DNA from: an uncultured Phascolarctobacterium sp.
Lineage (GTDB): Bacteria; Bacillota; Negativicutes; Acidaminococcales; Acidaminococcaceae
Assembly (NCBI RefSeq): GCF_937920985.1
Contig: NZ_CALDXR010000011.1
Location: forward strand, 1-43,996
Direction: 5' to 3'
DNA: 43,996 nucleotides
Shown here: one piece after another, positions 8,327 to 16,499 of the stretch
How positions within the stretch are numbered: position 1 is the first letter of the stretch
Layout: every line of letters begins with the position of its first letter
Notes under the pieces: generated by a model
Told to the model about the DNA's origin: nothing
Seen by the model: the letters and a program-made list of their open reading frames with translations, nothing else
The model's database searches: none
Program-made: the position numbers and the translations under genes

Positions 8327-9646
8327 TTACTTCAGGAAGTACGTTCCGTCGCCAGCCTCCGCCACAGCGGCGGCAAAAAATGCCTGCGCCAGCTCCGCCA
8401 GATACGCCGTGTCCTTAACGCCGGCCATTTCGTAGGCGGAATGCATCGCCAGCTGCGCCAGGCCTATATCCACCGATTTGATTGCTACCTGACTGGTAGA
8501 GATATTGCCTAAGGTTGAACCGCCTGCCATATCCGAGCGGTTATAGAAAAGCTGCAGCGGCACGTTCGCCTTTTTAGCCAGCAGCTGCACCAGCGCGCCG
8601 GATACCGCATCTGTAGTATATTTTTGGTTAGCGCTGTATTTGACAACCACGCCCTCATTAGGATAGGTTTTGTTCGTCAGGTCATTCTTATCCGTATGAT
8701 TGGGATGCACCGCATGAGCGTTGTCCGCCGAAAGCATCAGGCTGTTGGCCAAGGACACCAGATAATCCTCCTCGTCCCTGCCCAGTGCCATATTGATGCG
8801 CTGCAGCGCATCCTTTAAGAAGGTCGCCGCCGCGCCCTGCTTCGTCCCGCTGCCAACCTCTTCGTTATCCAGCATGCAGAACACCTGCACACTTGCGCCT
8901 GCCTCTGCCGCCAAAAAACCCTGCAGACCGGCAAACACGCACTGCAAATCATCCAGCCTGCCGCTGGCCACGTATTCCTGCGCCAGGCCCACTGTAGTCG
9001 CCGGCATACGGTTGTACAGGAAAAGCTCCGTATCTACAATCTGCTCCGCAGTAACGCCGCAGGCCTCTGCCAGCAGCTTCTGCAGGCCGCCCTTGGTCGC
9101 AGCACTGCCAACAAGCGGCAGCATATCCGTCTGCGCGTTCAGCTTAACGCCATCGTTGGCTTCCCTGTTCATGTGGATTGCCAGATTGGGAATCAGCAGC
9201 AAATCCTGCTCAATATTAACCAGGCGCGCTTCCAAACGGCCGTCAACATTGCACAGCACGCGTCCGGCAACGGAAAGCGGCCTGTCCAGCCAGGTGTTCA
9301 GCAGCATGCCGCCGTACTTTTCCACATTCAGCTTCACATACTTTTTGTCTACCACAATTTCGGCATTATTCTTCAGCTTGAACGCCGGCGAATCGCAGTG
9401 GCAGGCATAAACCTGAAAGCCCAGGTAATCCTTTTGCGGAATTGCAAAGGCCAGCAGCGCCGAACCGTTACGGCTCACATAATATTTGCCGCCTTTCTGC
9501 AGCTGCCATCTGCTGTTTTCCTGCAGCTCGGTAAAGCCGGCAGCCGCCAGCTCCTCTTTTATATTTTTCACGGCAAAAAAGCTGTTGGGCGTTTTATCCA
9601 AAAAAGCGCACAGCTTCGCATTCAGCTCTGTATAAGCCATTTCCAT
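8327..9646 (-). CDS. apeB: M18-family aminopeptidase
   Basis: The 439-residue length fits the M18 (aspartyl aminopeptidase/yscI) family, dinuclear zinc enzymes that remove N-terminal residues from peptides in the cytoplasm. Signatures are CHCDSPAFKLK (about residues 80-90, zinc ligand His and Asp), the DNEEVGSGT catalytic Glu/Glu block (about residue 262) and a late His in the C-terminal MHSAYEMAG segment. SADNAHAVHPN is also typical. The gene follows endonuclease IV by 36 bp with AGAGGTGA upstream of the ATG, and probably shares its transcript. Confidence 0.95.
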   Translation of the reverse strand: MEMAYTELNAKLCAFLDKTPNSFFAVKNIKEELAAAGFTELQENSRWQLQKGGKYYVSRNGSALLAFAIPQKDYLGFQVYACHCDSPAFKLKNNAEIVVDKKYVKLNVEKYGGMLLNTWLDRPLSVAGRVLCNVDGRLEARLVNIEQDLLLIPNLAIHMNREANDGVKLNAQTDMLPLVGSAATKGGLQKLLAEACGVTAEQIVDTELFLYNRMPATTVGLAQEYVASGRLDDLQCVFAGLQGFLAAEAGASVQVFCMLDNEEVGSGTKQGAAATFLKDALQRINMALGRDEEDYLVSLANSLMLSADNAHAVHPNHTDKNDLTNKTYPNEGVVVKYSANQKYTTDAVSGALVQLLAKKANVPLQLFYNRSDMAGGSTLGNISTSQVAIKSVDIGLAQLAMHSAYEMAGVKDTAYLAELAQAFFAAAVAEAGDGTYFLK

Positions 9647-9682
9647 TTCTATCTTTCACCTCTTGCAAAAATTCTTGGTATA

Positions 9683-10516
9683 TTACTCTGCAAAGCGCTC
9701 ACGCAGCAGCTTGATTTCCGCAGCGTAGCCCGGCAGCTCGTTCGGCGTTTCCAAGTAAAACGGCAGTGTGCGCAGCGCCGGATGGTTAATCACCGCCGTC
9801 AGCGCCTCCAGACCGATGTTGCCTACACCGATGCACGCATGACGATCCTTATGACTGCCGCAGATATTCAGGCTGTCGTTCAGATGCACGGCCTTCAAAC
9901 GCTCCAGGCCGATAATTTTATCGAACTGCGCCAGTACGCCATCCAGGTCGCTGACGATATCATAACCGCCGTCAAAAATATGACAGGTATCCAGGCAGAC
10001 ACCCATCTTTTCGTTAAGCTGCACCCTGCTCAAAATCGCCGCCAGCTCCTCAAAGCTGCGACCAACCTCCGTACCCTTGCCTGCCATCGTCTCCAGCAGA
10101 ACTGTGGTATGCAAATCCTTGTGCAGCACGCTGTTGAGCAACGCCGCAATTTTTTCAATGCCAACCTCAGCTCCCTGCTTCACATGGCTGCCGGGGTGAA
10201 AATTATACATATTCCCCGGCACATATTCCAGCATCGCCAAATCGCCCTCCATCACCATCTGCGCAAACTCCAGCAGCTTTTCATCCGCCGCGCAGGGGTT
10301 CATCGTATACGGTGCGTGTGCCAGAATCGGCGCAAAATTGTGCTCCTGCATCAACGCGTTCAGCGCCGCCGCGTCTTCCGGCTTCACAGCCTTTGCCTTG
10401 CCGCCGCGCGGATTGCGCGTAAAAAACTGAAACGTATCGGCACCGATCGACAGCGCCGTCTTCCCCATCGCCAAAAAGCCCTTCGATGAGGATAAATGAC
10501 AACCTATATGTAACAC
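9683..10516 (-). CDS. nfo: Endonuclease IV (AP endonuclease)
   Basis: This 277-residue TIM-barrel enzyme cuts the DNA backbone 5' to abasic sites in base excision repair, using three metal ions. It begins LHIGCHLSSSKGF and contains FFTRNPRG, the AHAPYTMNP motif (His ligand), NFHPGSH, the LLETMAGKG glutamate motif, CLDTCHIFDGGYD, and HLNDSLNICGSHKDRH. GTG at 10516 is preferred as start because AAGGAGAT lies just upstream and the family begins here; a longer ATG reading to 10621 runs into the preceding gene. It lies 17 bp after the YjbR-like gene. Confidence 0.96.
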   Translation of the reverse strand: MLHIGCHLSSSKGFLAMGKTALSIGADTFQFFTRNPRGGKAKAVKPEDAAALNALMQEHNFAPILAHAPYTMNPCAADEKLLEFAQMVMEGDLAMLEYVPGNMYNFHPGSHVKQGAEVGIEKIAALLNSVLHKDLHTTVLLETMAGKGTEVGRSFEELAAILSRVQLNEKMGVCLDTCHIFDGGYDIVSDLDGVLAQFDKIIGLERLKAVHLNDSLNICGSHKDRHACIGVGNIGLEALTAVINHPALRTLPFYLETPNELPGYAAEIKLLRERFAE

Positions 10517-10533
10517 TTGCTCAATCTCCTTTG

Positions 10534-11184
10534 CTATTTTTCCACCAGCTGATAGCTTTCCGCCAGCAGCTTCTGTACCAACGAAATGTCTGCATCCTTT
10601 TGCAGCAGCACCGTCAGCCAATGCTTTTTATTCATATGATACGCAGGATAAAAATGCTGCCTGTCCACCAGCTGCAAAACCTTCGCTGGTGGCAGCTTAA
10701 TATTCAAAACATCAACCTTCCCTGCCTTCGCTATCCCCAGGCTTTTATAGGGAATCGTCATAAACAAAGCGTACCATTTATTTTTCCGCGCCGTCTTAAA
10801 GGTAAAGGCATCCGGCGTCTCCGGCCAGGGAGCGTCGGGAACAGTGCCAAAGCGCTGCGAGCAATAATCCATCAGCTGCAGCTTAACATTGCTCTTCACC
10901 AGGCACTGCGCCTTTATTTCCTCTAGCAGTGCCTCCACCCTCTCGCGCACGCTCATCACGTAGCCGCTGATGTTATCGGCCACGTTAAAGGGCAGGTACG
11001 CTTCGTCCGTATCACTCTCCAAAACATTTACCGCCACCGCCTTGCCTGCAAGCGTAACAACAGCGTAAAATTCCGTTTCCGGCAGCGGCTTGCGCAGTGT
11101 CAGCCCTGCGCCCTTCTGCACAAAGCCATAGGCCAGCGCCTTTTTTATATCAACATCATATTGCTCTAAAATAGGATAAAGCAT
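10534..11184 (-). CDS. MmcQ/YjbR-fold protein with N-terminal extension
   Basis: The C-terminal ~110 residues resemble the MmcQ/YjbR DNA-binding-like fold: KWYALFMTIPYKSLG, then VDVLNIKLPPAKVLQLVD and the hallmark HFYPAYHMNKKHWLTVLL. The N-terminal ~90 residues (VDIKKALAYGFVQKGAGL) form an extra domain seen in longer members. Its biochemical function is not established; a link to DNA handling is inferred from the fold and the nfo neighbour. The ATG at 11184 follows AGGGGGAAGG; an upstream ATG at 11226 lacks such a site. Confidence 0.8.
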   Translation of the reverse strand: MLYPILEQYDVDIKKALAYGFVQKGAGLTLRKPLPETEFYAVVTLAGKAVAVNVLESDTDEAYLPFNVADNISGYVMSVRERVEALLEEIKAQCLVKSNVKLQLMDYCSQRFGTVPDAPWPETPDAFTFKTARKNKWYALFMTIPYKSLGIAKAGKVDVLNIKLPPAKVLQLVDRQHFYPAYHMNKKHWLTVLLQKDADISLVQKLLAESYQLVEK

Positions 11185-11237
11185 TGCCCTTCCCCCTGCA
11201 AATAAAATCAGCAATACCGCCAGCAAATCAGCTGAAA

Positions 11238-11501
11238 TCAGAACTCCTGCACAACCTCAAAGCGATACTTTTGTTTAATCGCAGGATATTTTTCGCGCTC
11301 CACCTCGCTCATAAACATAGCGTAAGGACGGGCGCAAATCTTGAACGGAGCATACAACGCCTGATACACCACCAGCTTTTCGCCGGTCTCCGTGTGCTCG
11401 GCAAAGGCCAGTATCTTATACAAGTATTCCGTCGTAGGATTGGCGATAGTCTCTCTTTTGAAATGGCGCACAATGTCGCCCATATGCATTTCTCTAGTCA
11501 T
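11238..11501 (-). CDS. DUF1653 protein
   Basis: This 87-residue protein matches the DUF1653 pattern. GDIVRHFKRE stands near the start, followed by YKILAFAEHTETGEKLVVYQAL, and ARPYAMFMSEV leads into a C-terminal FEVV. The domain is small, usually found alone and of unknown function. CGGAGG lies 8 bp upstream of the ATG. A TATAAT-like box on the minus strand (11541-11536) suggests a promoter in the 99-bp gap to the preceding gene. Confidence 0.88.
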   Translation of the reverse strand: MTREMHMGDIVRHFKRETIANPTTEYLYKILAFAEHTETGEKLVVYQALYAPFKICARPYAMFMSEVEREKYPAIKQKYRFEVVQEF

Positions 11502-11600
11502 AATATTAACCTCCGGAAGTATGTCAGCTTATATAATTATACTACAAAACACGCCTTCTCCGCCACGTGCTGTAAAGGATAATAGCGTGGCACCCTTCAC

Positions 11601-11795
11601 CTACCCGTCGTACTCTTCCTCCGCGTCCGCCTCCGCTGCCTCTATCAGCTCCCGAAACCCCTTCAAAGCGTCAAAAGCAGCAAACTGCTTCGCACGCACG
11701 CTGTAATCTGCATTATCCTCGGCTGCAGCCTTAAACGGATTATGCACCGCCTGGCGCCTGCCGCCCTTGCGAAAACACTTATCATCATTCACCAT
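11601..11795 (-). CDS. YolD-like partner of the Y-family polymerase
   Basis: This acidic 64-residue protein contains RAKQFAAFDALKGFRELI, the core pattern of the small YolD-like proteins encoded next to UvrX/UmuC-type polymerases in Firmicutes. Their role is poorly known and presumed to be in SOS mutagenesis. The ATG at 11795 sits 5 bp after GGAGG and overlaps the 3' end of the polymerase gene by 11 nt, so translation is probably coupled. The family call rests on one motif and the neighbour. Confidence 0.75.
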   Translation of the reverse strand: MVNDDKCFRKGGRRQAVHNPFKAAAEDNADYSVRAKQFAAFDALKGFRELIEAAEADAEEEYDG

Positions 11796-13065
11796 TATGA
11801 CCTCCAATCAACGTATTCCTCAGCTTGCCCGTCGCCTTTTCCCGATAGCTGATTCCGCGCAGGATAGCATTCTTGCCATACTTACCCTTAATATCCAGCA
11901 GCGCCTGCTGCACGTCCCTGTCCTTGTCCTCATCAACATCATACGGCGCAAACAGCGATTGCTCCTCGCTGCCCAGCCAGGCAAGATTATCCGCGCAAAC
12001 CGTCAGCTTCCTGATTGGTTGATTTTGCAGCGTCTTTTCCTTATACAGTGCAACAAAAAAATCCTCCAGCACCTGAAACGAATCTGTTGGCTGCGGCAAA
12101 CGCCTGCTGCCGCCGGTCGGTGCATAGCACTCCTTGCTATAGCCTATCTGCAGGCTTATAACATTGCACAGCATCTGCTTTTCCACCAGCTTCAGCGCCA
12201 AAAGCTCCACCATCTCCACCAGCACAATCAGCGCGTCCTCATAAGCATAATCCTCAAAAAGAATCTGGCTGTTGGAAATACTGTGCGACTTGGGCCGGTA
12301 CGCCTTAAGCTGCTGCATCGTGCAGCGTTCCCGTCCCCAGGCGTGGTCGATCAAATACTCCGCATTCACGCCGAATTCCTTATAAAGCCATTTTTTGTCC
12401 GCCTGGCAAATGCCGTAAAGGTCGCAGATGCCATGACGCTCCAGTCTTCTGGCAATCCCCTTGCCGATGTTCCAGATATCAGTCAGCGGCTGGTGATGCC
12501 ACATCGTCTGCTTAAAAAGCTCTTCGTCAAGATACGCTATATTATCCGGCTTGTGCTTGGCCTGCACGTCCAGCGCCACCTTCGCCAAAAACATATTTGT
12601 GCCCACGCCGCCGGTAGCACAAATACCAAATTTAGTATATATAGAATCCATCAGCAGCTTCGTAAACTCCAGCGGGGATTTTTTGTAGAGCCGCAAATAG
12701 GGTGAAAGATAAAGAAAGCATTCGTCAATAGAATATACGTGAATATCCTCCGGACTGAGGTAATCCAAATAGTTGCGGTAAATGGCAGTGGAATATTCCA
12801 TATACTTTTTCATGCGTGGCTTGGCTATCGTGTACTTAATCCACGAGGGGATTTCATACAGCCTGCACCTGTTGCGCACGCCCAGCTGCTTCAGCGCCGG
12901 GGAGATGGCCAGGCAGATTGCGCCGCGTCCGCGCGCAGCATCAGCTACCACCAGATTCGCCTCGAAGGGATCAAGCCCGCGCTCCACGCATTCTACGGAA
13001 GCAAAAAAGCTCTTCAAATCTATACAGGCATAGTATTTTTCTGTTTTCTGCTTATTGGCTTCCAT
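11785..13065 (-). CDS. Y-family DNA polymerase, UmuC/UvrX type
   Basis: This 426-residue translesion polymerase has the palm motif ACIDLKSFFASVE (about residues 13-25, metal-binding Asp), the second catalytic block YSIDECFLY (Asp-Glu), ATGGVGTNMFLAKVALD with the helix-hairpin-helix entry, and a little-finger region with PKSHSISNSQ. The form with CIDLKSFFASVE and a downstream YolD-like gene is nearer to UvrX/YqjW/UmuC than to housekeeping DinB. GGGAGGA precedes the ATG by about 9 bp. Two LexA-like boxes flank its promoter, so SOS induction is expected. Confidence 0.93.
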   Translation of the reverse strand: MEANKQKTEKYYACIDLKSFFASVECVERGLDPFEANLVVADAARGRGAICLAISPALKQLGVRNRCRLYEIPSWIKYTIAKPRMKKYMEYSTAIYRNYLDYLSPEDIHVYSIDECFLYLSPYLRLYKKSPLEFTKLLMDSIYTKFGICATGGVGTNMFLAKVALDVQAKHKPDNIAYLDEELFKQTMWHHQPLTDIWNIGKGIARRLERHGICDLYGICQADKKWLYKEFGVNAEYLIDHAWGRERCTMQQLKAYRPKSHSISNSQILFEDYAYEDALIVLVEMVELLALKLVEKQMLCNVISLQIGYSKECYAPTGGSRRLPQPTDSFQVLEDFFVALYKEKTLQNQPIRKLTVCADNLAWLGSEEQSLFAPYDVDEDKDRDVQQALLDIKGKYGKNAILRGISYREKATGKLRNTLIGGHNGE

Positions 13066-13087
13066 GACAAATTCCTCCCGCGCTAAG

Positions 13088-13144
13088 CGAACATTCGTTG
13101 TGTTTTTGTAATGTTATTATAGCACTTTACGAACATAATTTCAA
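13088..13144 (-). promoter_or_regulatory. SOS promoter of the polymerase with two LexA-like boxes
   Basis: On the minus strand TTGAAA (13144-13139) and TATAAT (13121-13116) are 17 bp apart, with an extended TG. One near-consensus Firmicute LexA box, read on the plus strand as CGAAC-ATAA-TTTC, covers the -35 (13130-13142). A second, CGAAC-ATTC-GTTG, lies just past the start point (13088-13100). Each departs from GAAC-N4-GTTC by one base in one half-site. Confidence 0.75.
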
Positions 13145-13168
13145 TATAAAAAGCTTTAGTCAGTGTAG

Positions 13169-13226
13169 CAGCTGCCAACGAAAAAAAACTGACGCCTTGC
13201 GTAAATGCGAAGCGTCAGCCTGTGTT
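13169..13226 (-). terminator. Terminator-containing repeat, copy 1
   Basis: On the minus strand a hairpin with a perfect 7-bp CTGACGC/GCGTCAG base, extended by about six more pairs around one mismatch, is followed by eight Ts. The whole 58-bp unit, beginning CAGCTGCCAACG on the plus strand, recurs at 13457-13513. It lies upstream of the SOS promoter and insulates the polymerase gene. Confidence 0.75.
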
Positions 13227-13290
13227 ATATGCTATGAATTATGGTAAAAGACATTGGCAAGGTGCGGATTTCTGCTCACTCCTCAGTTCT

Positions 13291-13350
13291 ATTCTACTCA
13301 TATTCTAACCATTCTAACCATATTCTAATCATTCTGCTCATATTCTAACC
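13291..13350. repeat. Three tandem 20-bp repeats
   Basis: Three units of 20 bp (13291, 13311, 13331) share the pattern ATTCT-N-CTCATATTCTAACC with one to four differences. No gene covers them. They lie between the two copies of the terminator-containing repeat, in the 600-bp gap between the polymerase and the AAA/nuclease gene. No function is visible. Confidence 0.75.
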
Positions 13351-13456
13351 ATAATTGTCAATCACACTGCTTAGAATAATGAGTAGCATGGGCATCAACA
13401 AGAGCAGCATGTGTCCTAAATTTTATATATTATTCGGGACACTTGGCACAAATTAT

Positions 13457-13513
13457 CAGCTGCCAACGAAAAAAACTGACGCCTTGCGTAAATGCGAAGC
13501 GTCAGCCTGTGTT
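13457..13513 (-). terminator. Terminator-containing repeat, copy 2
   Basis: This is the same unit as at 13169-13226 with one A fewer in its A tract; on the minus strand the hairpin is followed by seven Ts. In copy 1 the word TATATGCTATG follows directly, whereas here it follows about 50 bp later (13566 on). Copy 1 therefore looks like a duplicate that has lost an internal stretch. Confidence 0.75.
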
Positions 13514-13616
13514 GCTCTCTCTAACAAAATCAATGCGCACCTTTTTTCCACGATTACCTCGTTATTATATGCTATGCTTTGTTCATCAGCTGAACACCGA
13601 CATGTTCCAAAAAATC

Positions 13617-13655
13617 AAGCCTACTTAATTACTGACCACGTAATCCAGTAGGCTT
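13617..13655 (-). terminator. Terminator of the AAA/nuclease gene (bidirectional)
   Basis: A 9-bp stem (AAGCCTACT at 13617-13625 with AGTAGGCTT at 13647-13655) extends inward by partial pairing. On the minus strand it is followed by GATTTTTT, and on the plus strand by TTTTT. It lies 20 bp past the stop codon of the gene at 13675. Confidence 0.8.
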
Positions 13656-13674
13656 TTTTATGCTTTAAAGATTT

Positions 13675-15261
13675 TCATTTAGCAATCCGCTCTATGCTGC
13701 AGCTATGCTCCTTCGTCTTCTTATCATAGTTAATCCCTACTAAAAGAACACTGCCAGCATACTCCCTAAGCGATTCCGCATAGCGCTTCTCTTTAATCTG
13801 CTGCAATGCTGTCTCAGCACCCCTGTTCCATTTCAGCTCAACCACCAGCGCAGGATAATCCTCTCTGTACGCTGGCTTGGGAAGATATACAAAATCTGCA
13901 AAGCCTCTCCCGGTCGGTAGCTCTCTGATCGGCTTGAAATAATAATCCATCGCAGCTAAAAAAGCAATAGTCAGCACACCACTCAAAGAATTTTCATCGT
14001 TATACTGAATGACAGAGGTGTACTGATTATGAATGCTTTCCATCATCTCCGCAACAGCTTCTGTATCCTCATCCAATACAGCTTCCAGCAAAGCACGTGA
14101 CTCCTTCTGAAAGCTGATCAGCTCACTCCACTTATTTACCTTCGTTGCCATTGCAAACTCAAAACGTATTTCCTCATTAGGTATAAACGCCTGATTCTTT
14201 TTCTGATTATAAGCAAGATACCCTAAATGTATGAGCAACGTCAAGACATCGTCCTTGTCTCTAAAGCTTACCATATCATTTTGGAAAAAATACGGTATAA
14301 CTACCACAGCGTCGCCTGCTAACATATCAATAATAGCAGACCTCAAGCCATCAAAATCCATATTGATCAGCGGCAGAATGGATTCATACGTTCCCGTCTG
14401 CGTCCAATAGCTCTGGAAGGTCCCCTGCAGCATCAGACTAACAACGGCACGCGGATTATACACATGATAATCTTCTAATTGATAACCATCATACCAACGC
14501 TTAACCTCAGCAAAGTCCTTTTGATATTTTTCACATAAGACCTTGACCTCACCTTCAGTAAAGCCAATCCAGGGCGCCATCAGTCCTGGTCCTATCATCG
14601 TATATTCATCAAAATTATTCAATGCCGACTGAGTTTTATACTTCTTTATGGGCAAGATGCCTGTAATATAGGCCAGTGCGATAAATTTAGTAGGCTCTAC
14701 ACCTTTGAACAGGTTACGCAGAAAGTCAATATACTCATCCTGCACCGCCTTATTGGTCGCCTCATCTCTGATAAGCACATCCCACTCATCAATAATTATC
14801 ACAAATTTATTGCCGGTTGCTGCGCTAATATAAGACAAAGCACCGGAAACCTTATCTACATTTTCAGGAATAACAGCTCCATAGATAGCACGCAATTCTG
14901 CTAAGATAGTCTGCGTAATAAAGCTGACAGTTTTTTCCGCACTACCAGCTTCTTTAAAACACCACTGCACATCAAAATGAATAACATCAAATTTATTGAG
15001 ATACTTTTCATAGCTGGCATTCTTTTCAATCTGCAGTCCCTTAAAAAGCTCTCTGGAATCGCACCCCTTGCTATAATAAGCTGCCAGCATATTGGCAGCC
15101 ATAGACTTACCAAAACGACGCGGACGTGTGTTGCATATAAATTCCTGTGGCGTACCAAGAAATCTGTTGGTCAGTTCTATCAATCCGCTCTTATCTATAT
15201 ATATTTCTCCATTAACCGCATTTTGAAAAGCGCTGTTATCAGGATTAACAAACCTGCCCAT
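13675..15261 (-). CDS. AAA-ATPase-like / PD-(D/E)XK nuclease protein
   Basis: This 528-residue protein has the architecture of the widespread AAA-ATPase_like (PF09820) plus PDDEXK_9 (PF08011) family. The N-terminal YIDKSGLIELTNRF is followed by the RPRRFGKSM Walker A-like loop (about residues 46-54) and FVIIIDEWDVLI as Walker B (about 155). The C-terminus has the nuclease core GFADFVYLPK, then ALVVELKWNR, and the QIKEKRYAESL helix. These genes are abundant in gut Firmicutes and Bacteroidetes. A mobile or defence role has been proposed but not shown. AGGAGG stands 9 bp before the ATG, and a TGCTATAAT extended -10 box lies upstream at 15303-15308. Confidence 0.9.
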   Translation of the reverse strand: MGRFVNPDNSAFQNAVNGEIYIDKSGLIELTNRFLGTPQEFICNTRPRRFGKSMAANMLAAYYSKGCDSRELFKGLQIEKNASYEKYLNKFDVIHFDVQWCFKEAGSAEKTVSFITQTILAELRAIYGAVIPENVDKVSGALSYISAATGNKFVIIIDEWDVLIRDEATNKAVQDEYIDFLRNLFKGVEPTKFIALAYITGILPIKKYKTQSALNNFDEYTMIGPGLMAPWIGFTEGEVKVLCEKYQKDFAEVKRWYDGYQLEDYHVYNPRAVVSLMLQGTFQSYWTQTGTYESILPLINMDFDGLRSAIIDMLAGDAVVVIPYFFQNDMVSFRDKDDVLTLLIHLGYLAYNQKKNQAFIPNEEIRFEFAMATKVNKWSELISFQKESRALLEAVLDEDTEAVAEMMESIHNQYTSVIQYNDENSLSGVLTIAFLAAMDYYFKPIRELPTGRGFADFVYLPKPAYREDYPALVVELKWNRGAETALQQIKEKRYAESLREYAGSVLLVGINYDKKTKEHSCSIERIAK

Positions 15262-15430
15262 CTGCTTTAACCTCCTCGCATTTCACGTTACCTATATATA
15301 AAATTATAGCAGAAAGGACTATTGCAGTATATAATAAACAGCATTGAAAAAATACTTCATTCTTGTTTCTGAAGTTCTTGAATGCCGCATCTCAAAGCAA
15401 AGCTGGCTTGCCTCTTAACATTCCCCCAGC

Positions 15431-15907
15431 CTACTCTAAATTATTATAGCGATTATAACTATCAGTCCAGGTCCACGGTAACGACAGCAGGCTCAGCTCC
15501 GCTTCCTTCCAGGGATACTCCGGCTCCTCCTCCTGCTTCTCGTAGCTTTCACATATTTCCTCATTATACTGATCGAACACAAGATAAATCATTCTCTGTG
15601 TCTGCAGCCAAAATACCCGCATAACAACAAAATGCAGGAAAATAAACAAAGGCAGCACATAATCACCCCGGTATAATTGGTGTCTGATGGGCAACCCCAG
15701 AATAAAGATGGTCGCAACCAGTACTAAGAAGGAGCCACGTTTTCCCAGGATTGTTTCGCCCGTCTCCTCCAGCACAGGTACCACATAATCACAAAACGTC
15801 CACTGTATTTCAAACTTGCGCATCGCCAAAATCATGTTAATACAGCCTAAGGCACCTAAAAGATATTCGCCAAAATTTTCCACGCTATAACCCACTTTCT
15901 TTTCCAC
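15431..15907 (-). CDS. Small membrane protein of unknown function
   Basis: I do not recognise a family. The 158-residue reading has three likely membrane segments (about residues 13-30, 60-75 and 83-100) and a C-terminal acidic tail (EEICESYEKQEEEPEYPW). The GTG start at 15907 has a poorly placed ribosome site, so a GTG four codons in is possible. It lies between the tmRNA terminator and the AAA/nuclease gene with 169 bp on its downstream side. Confidence 0.6.
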   Translation of the reverse strand: MEKKVGYSVENFGEYLLGALGCINMILAMRKFEIQWTFCDYVVPVLEETGETILGKRGSFLVLVATIFILGLPIRHQLYRGDYVLPLFIFLHFVVMRVFWLQTQRMIYLVFDQYNEEICESYEKQEEEPEYPWKEAELSLLSLPWTWTDSYNRYNNLE

Positions 15908-15972
15908 TCCGCCAGCAGGAATAATCTATTCTATCCCGACACTCCTGCATATAAAATCATTTTCAAACAAAA

Positions 15973-16006
15973 ACAGAGAATAGTGCTGTTATACACTATC
16001 CTCTGT
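15973..16006 (-). terminator. Terminator of the tmRNA gene
   Basis: A 13-bp stem with one mismatch (15973-15985 with 15994-16006) is followed on the minus strand by TTTTTG. It lies about 40 bp past the 3' CCA of tmRNA. Confidence 0.85.
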
Positions 16007-16046
16007 TTTTTATTCCACCAATCAACTGTCACGATTGGACTAATTC

Positions 16047-16396
16047 TGGTGGAGATGAGGGGAGTCGAACCCCTGTCCGAAAATATTGCCATACAACTTT
16101 CTCCGAGCGCAGACGTCATACTTTGTTTCGCGCTGCGACTGCCTGACGACGGGCCTTCACATTGCTATCCTAAAGAGTTTCCCTTAAAGCCTATAGGAAT
16201 CAGCCTTAAGGTATCCCACTATTGACTGTCATTCCTCACCCGCGGGAGGAGGCTTGGAGACAGTTAGCAGATTAAGCTGCTAAAGCGTATTCTTGTTCAG
16301 CGTTTATATTTAAACGTGCCCACCGATTATCGTGCAGATGGAACCACGGCTCGCTTATCATACCGCACCTACCCCCGTCGAAACCAGTACATCCCC
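16047..16396 (-). ncRNA. ssrA: Transfer-messenger RNA
   Basis: The minus strand begins GGGGATGTACTGGTTTCGAC, the conserved tmRNA 5' end. It finishes with the T-arm GGTTCGACTCC and an encoded CCA. The 5' and 3' ends can pair as a tRNA-like acceptor. The internal tag reading frame ends AEQEYALAA followed by a TAA stop, close to the usual tag ending (Y/F)ALAA; the resume codon upstream of that is uncertain. The length of 350 nt is normal for a one-piece tmRNA. It rescues stalled ribosomes together with SmpB, whose gene lies 4 kb upstream. Confidence 0.97.
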
Positions 16397-16439
16397 AAAT
16401 TGGAATATATCGGTGAAAGAGCCGATACGCTACAATGAT

Positions 16440-16468
16440 ATTGTACTATGCTTTAGTCAAAAAGTCAA
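16440..16468 (-). promoter_or_regulatory. Promoter of ssrA
   Basis: On the minus strand TTGACT and TACAAT are 17 bp apart. The start point would fall about 35 nt before mature tmRNA, and a small TATCGG/CCGATA hairpin (16408-16427) would form in the 5' leader, which RNase trimming must remove. Confidence 0.75.
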
Positions 16469-16499
16469 ATAGCATATTATGAATAAATTGTGACGGCTT

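Noticed and set aside
13412..13442. GTGTCC/GGGACAC inverted repeat as a second CggR-type operator
   Set aside because: The half-sites are inverted rather than direct, have the wrong spacing, and no glycolytic gene is near.
13355..13651. 98-codon plus-strand frame in the gap before the AAA/nuclease gene
   Set aside because: It covers the terminator repeat and part of a second terminator, has no ribosome site and no recognisable motif.
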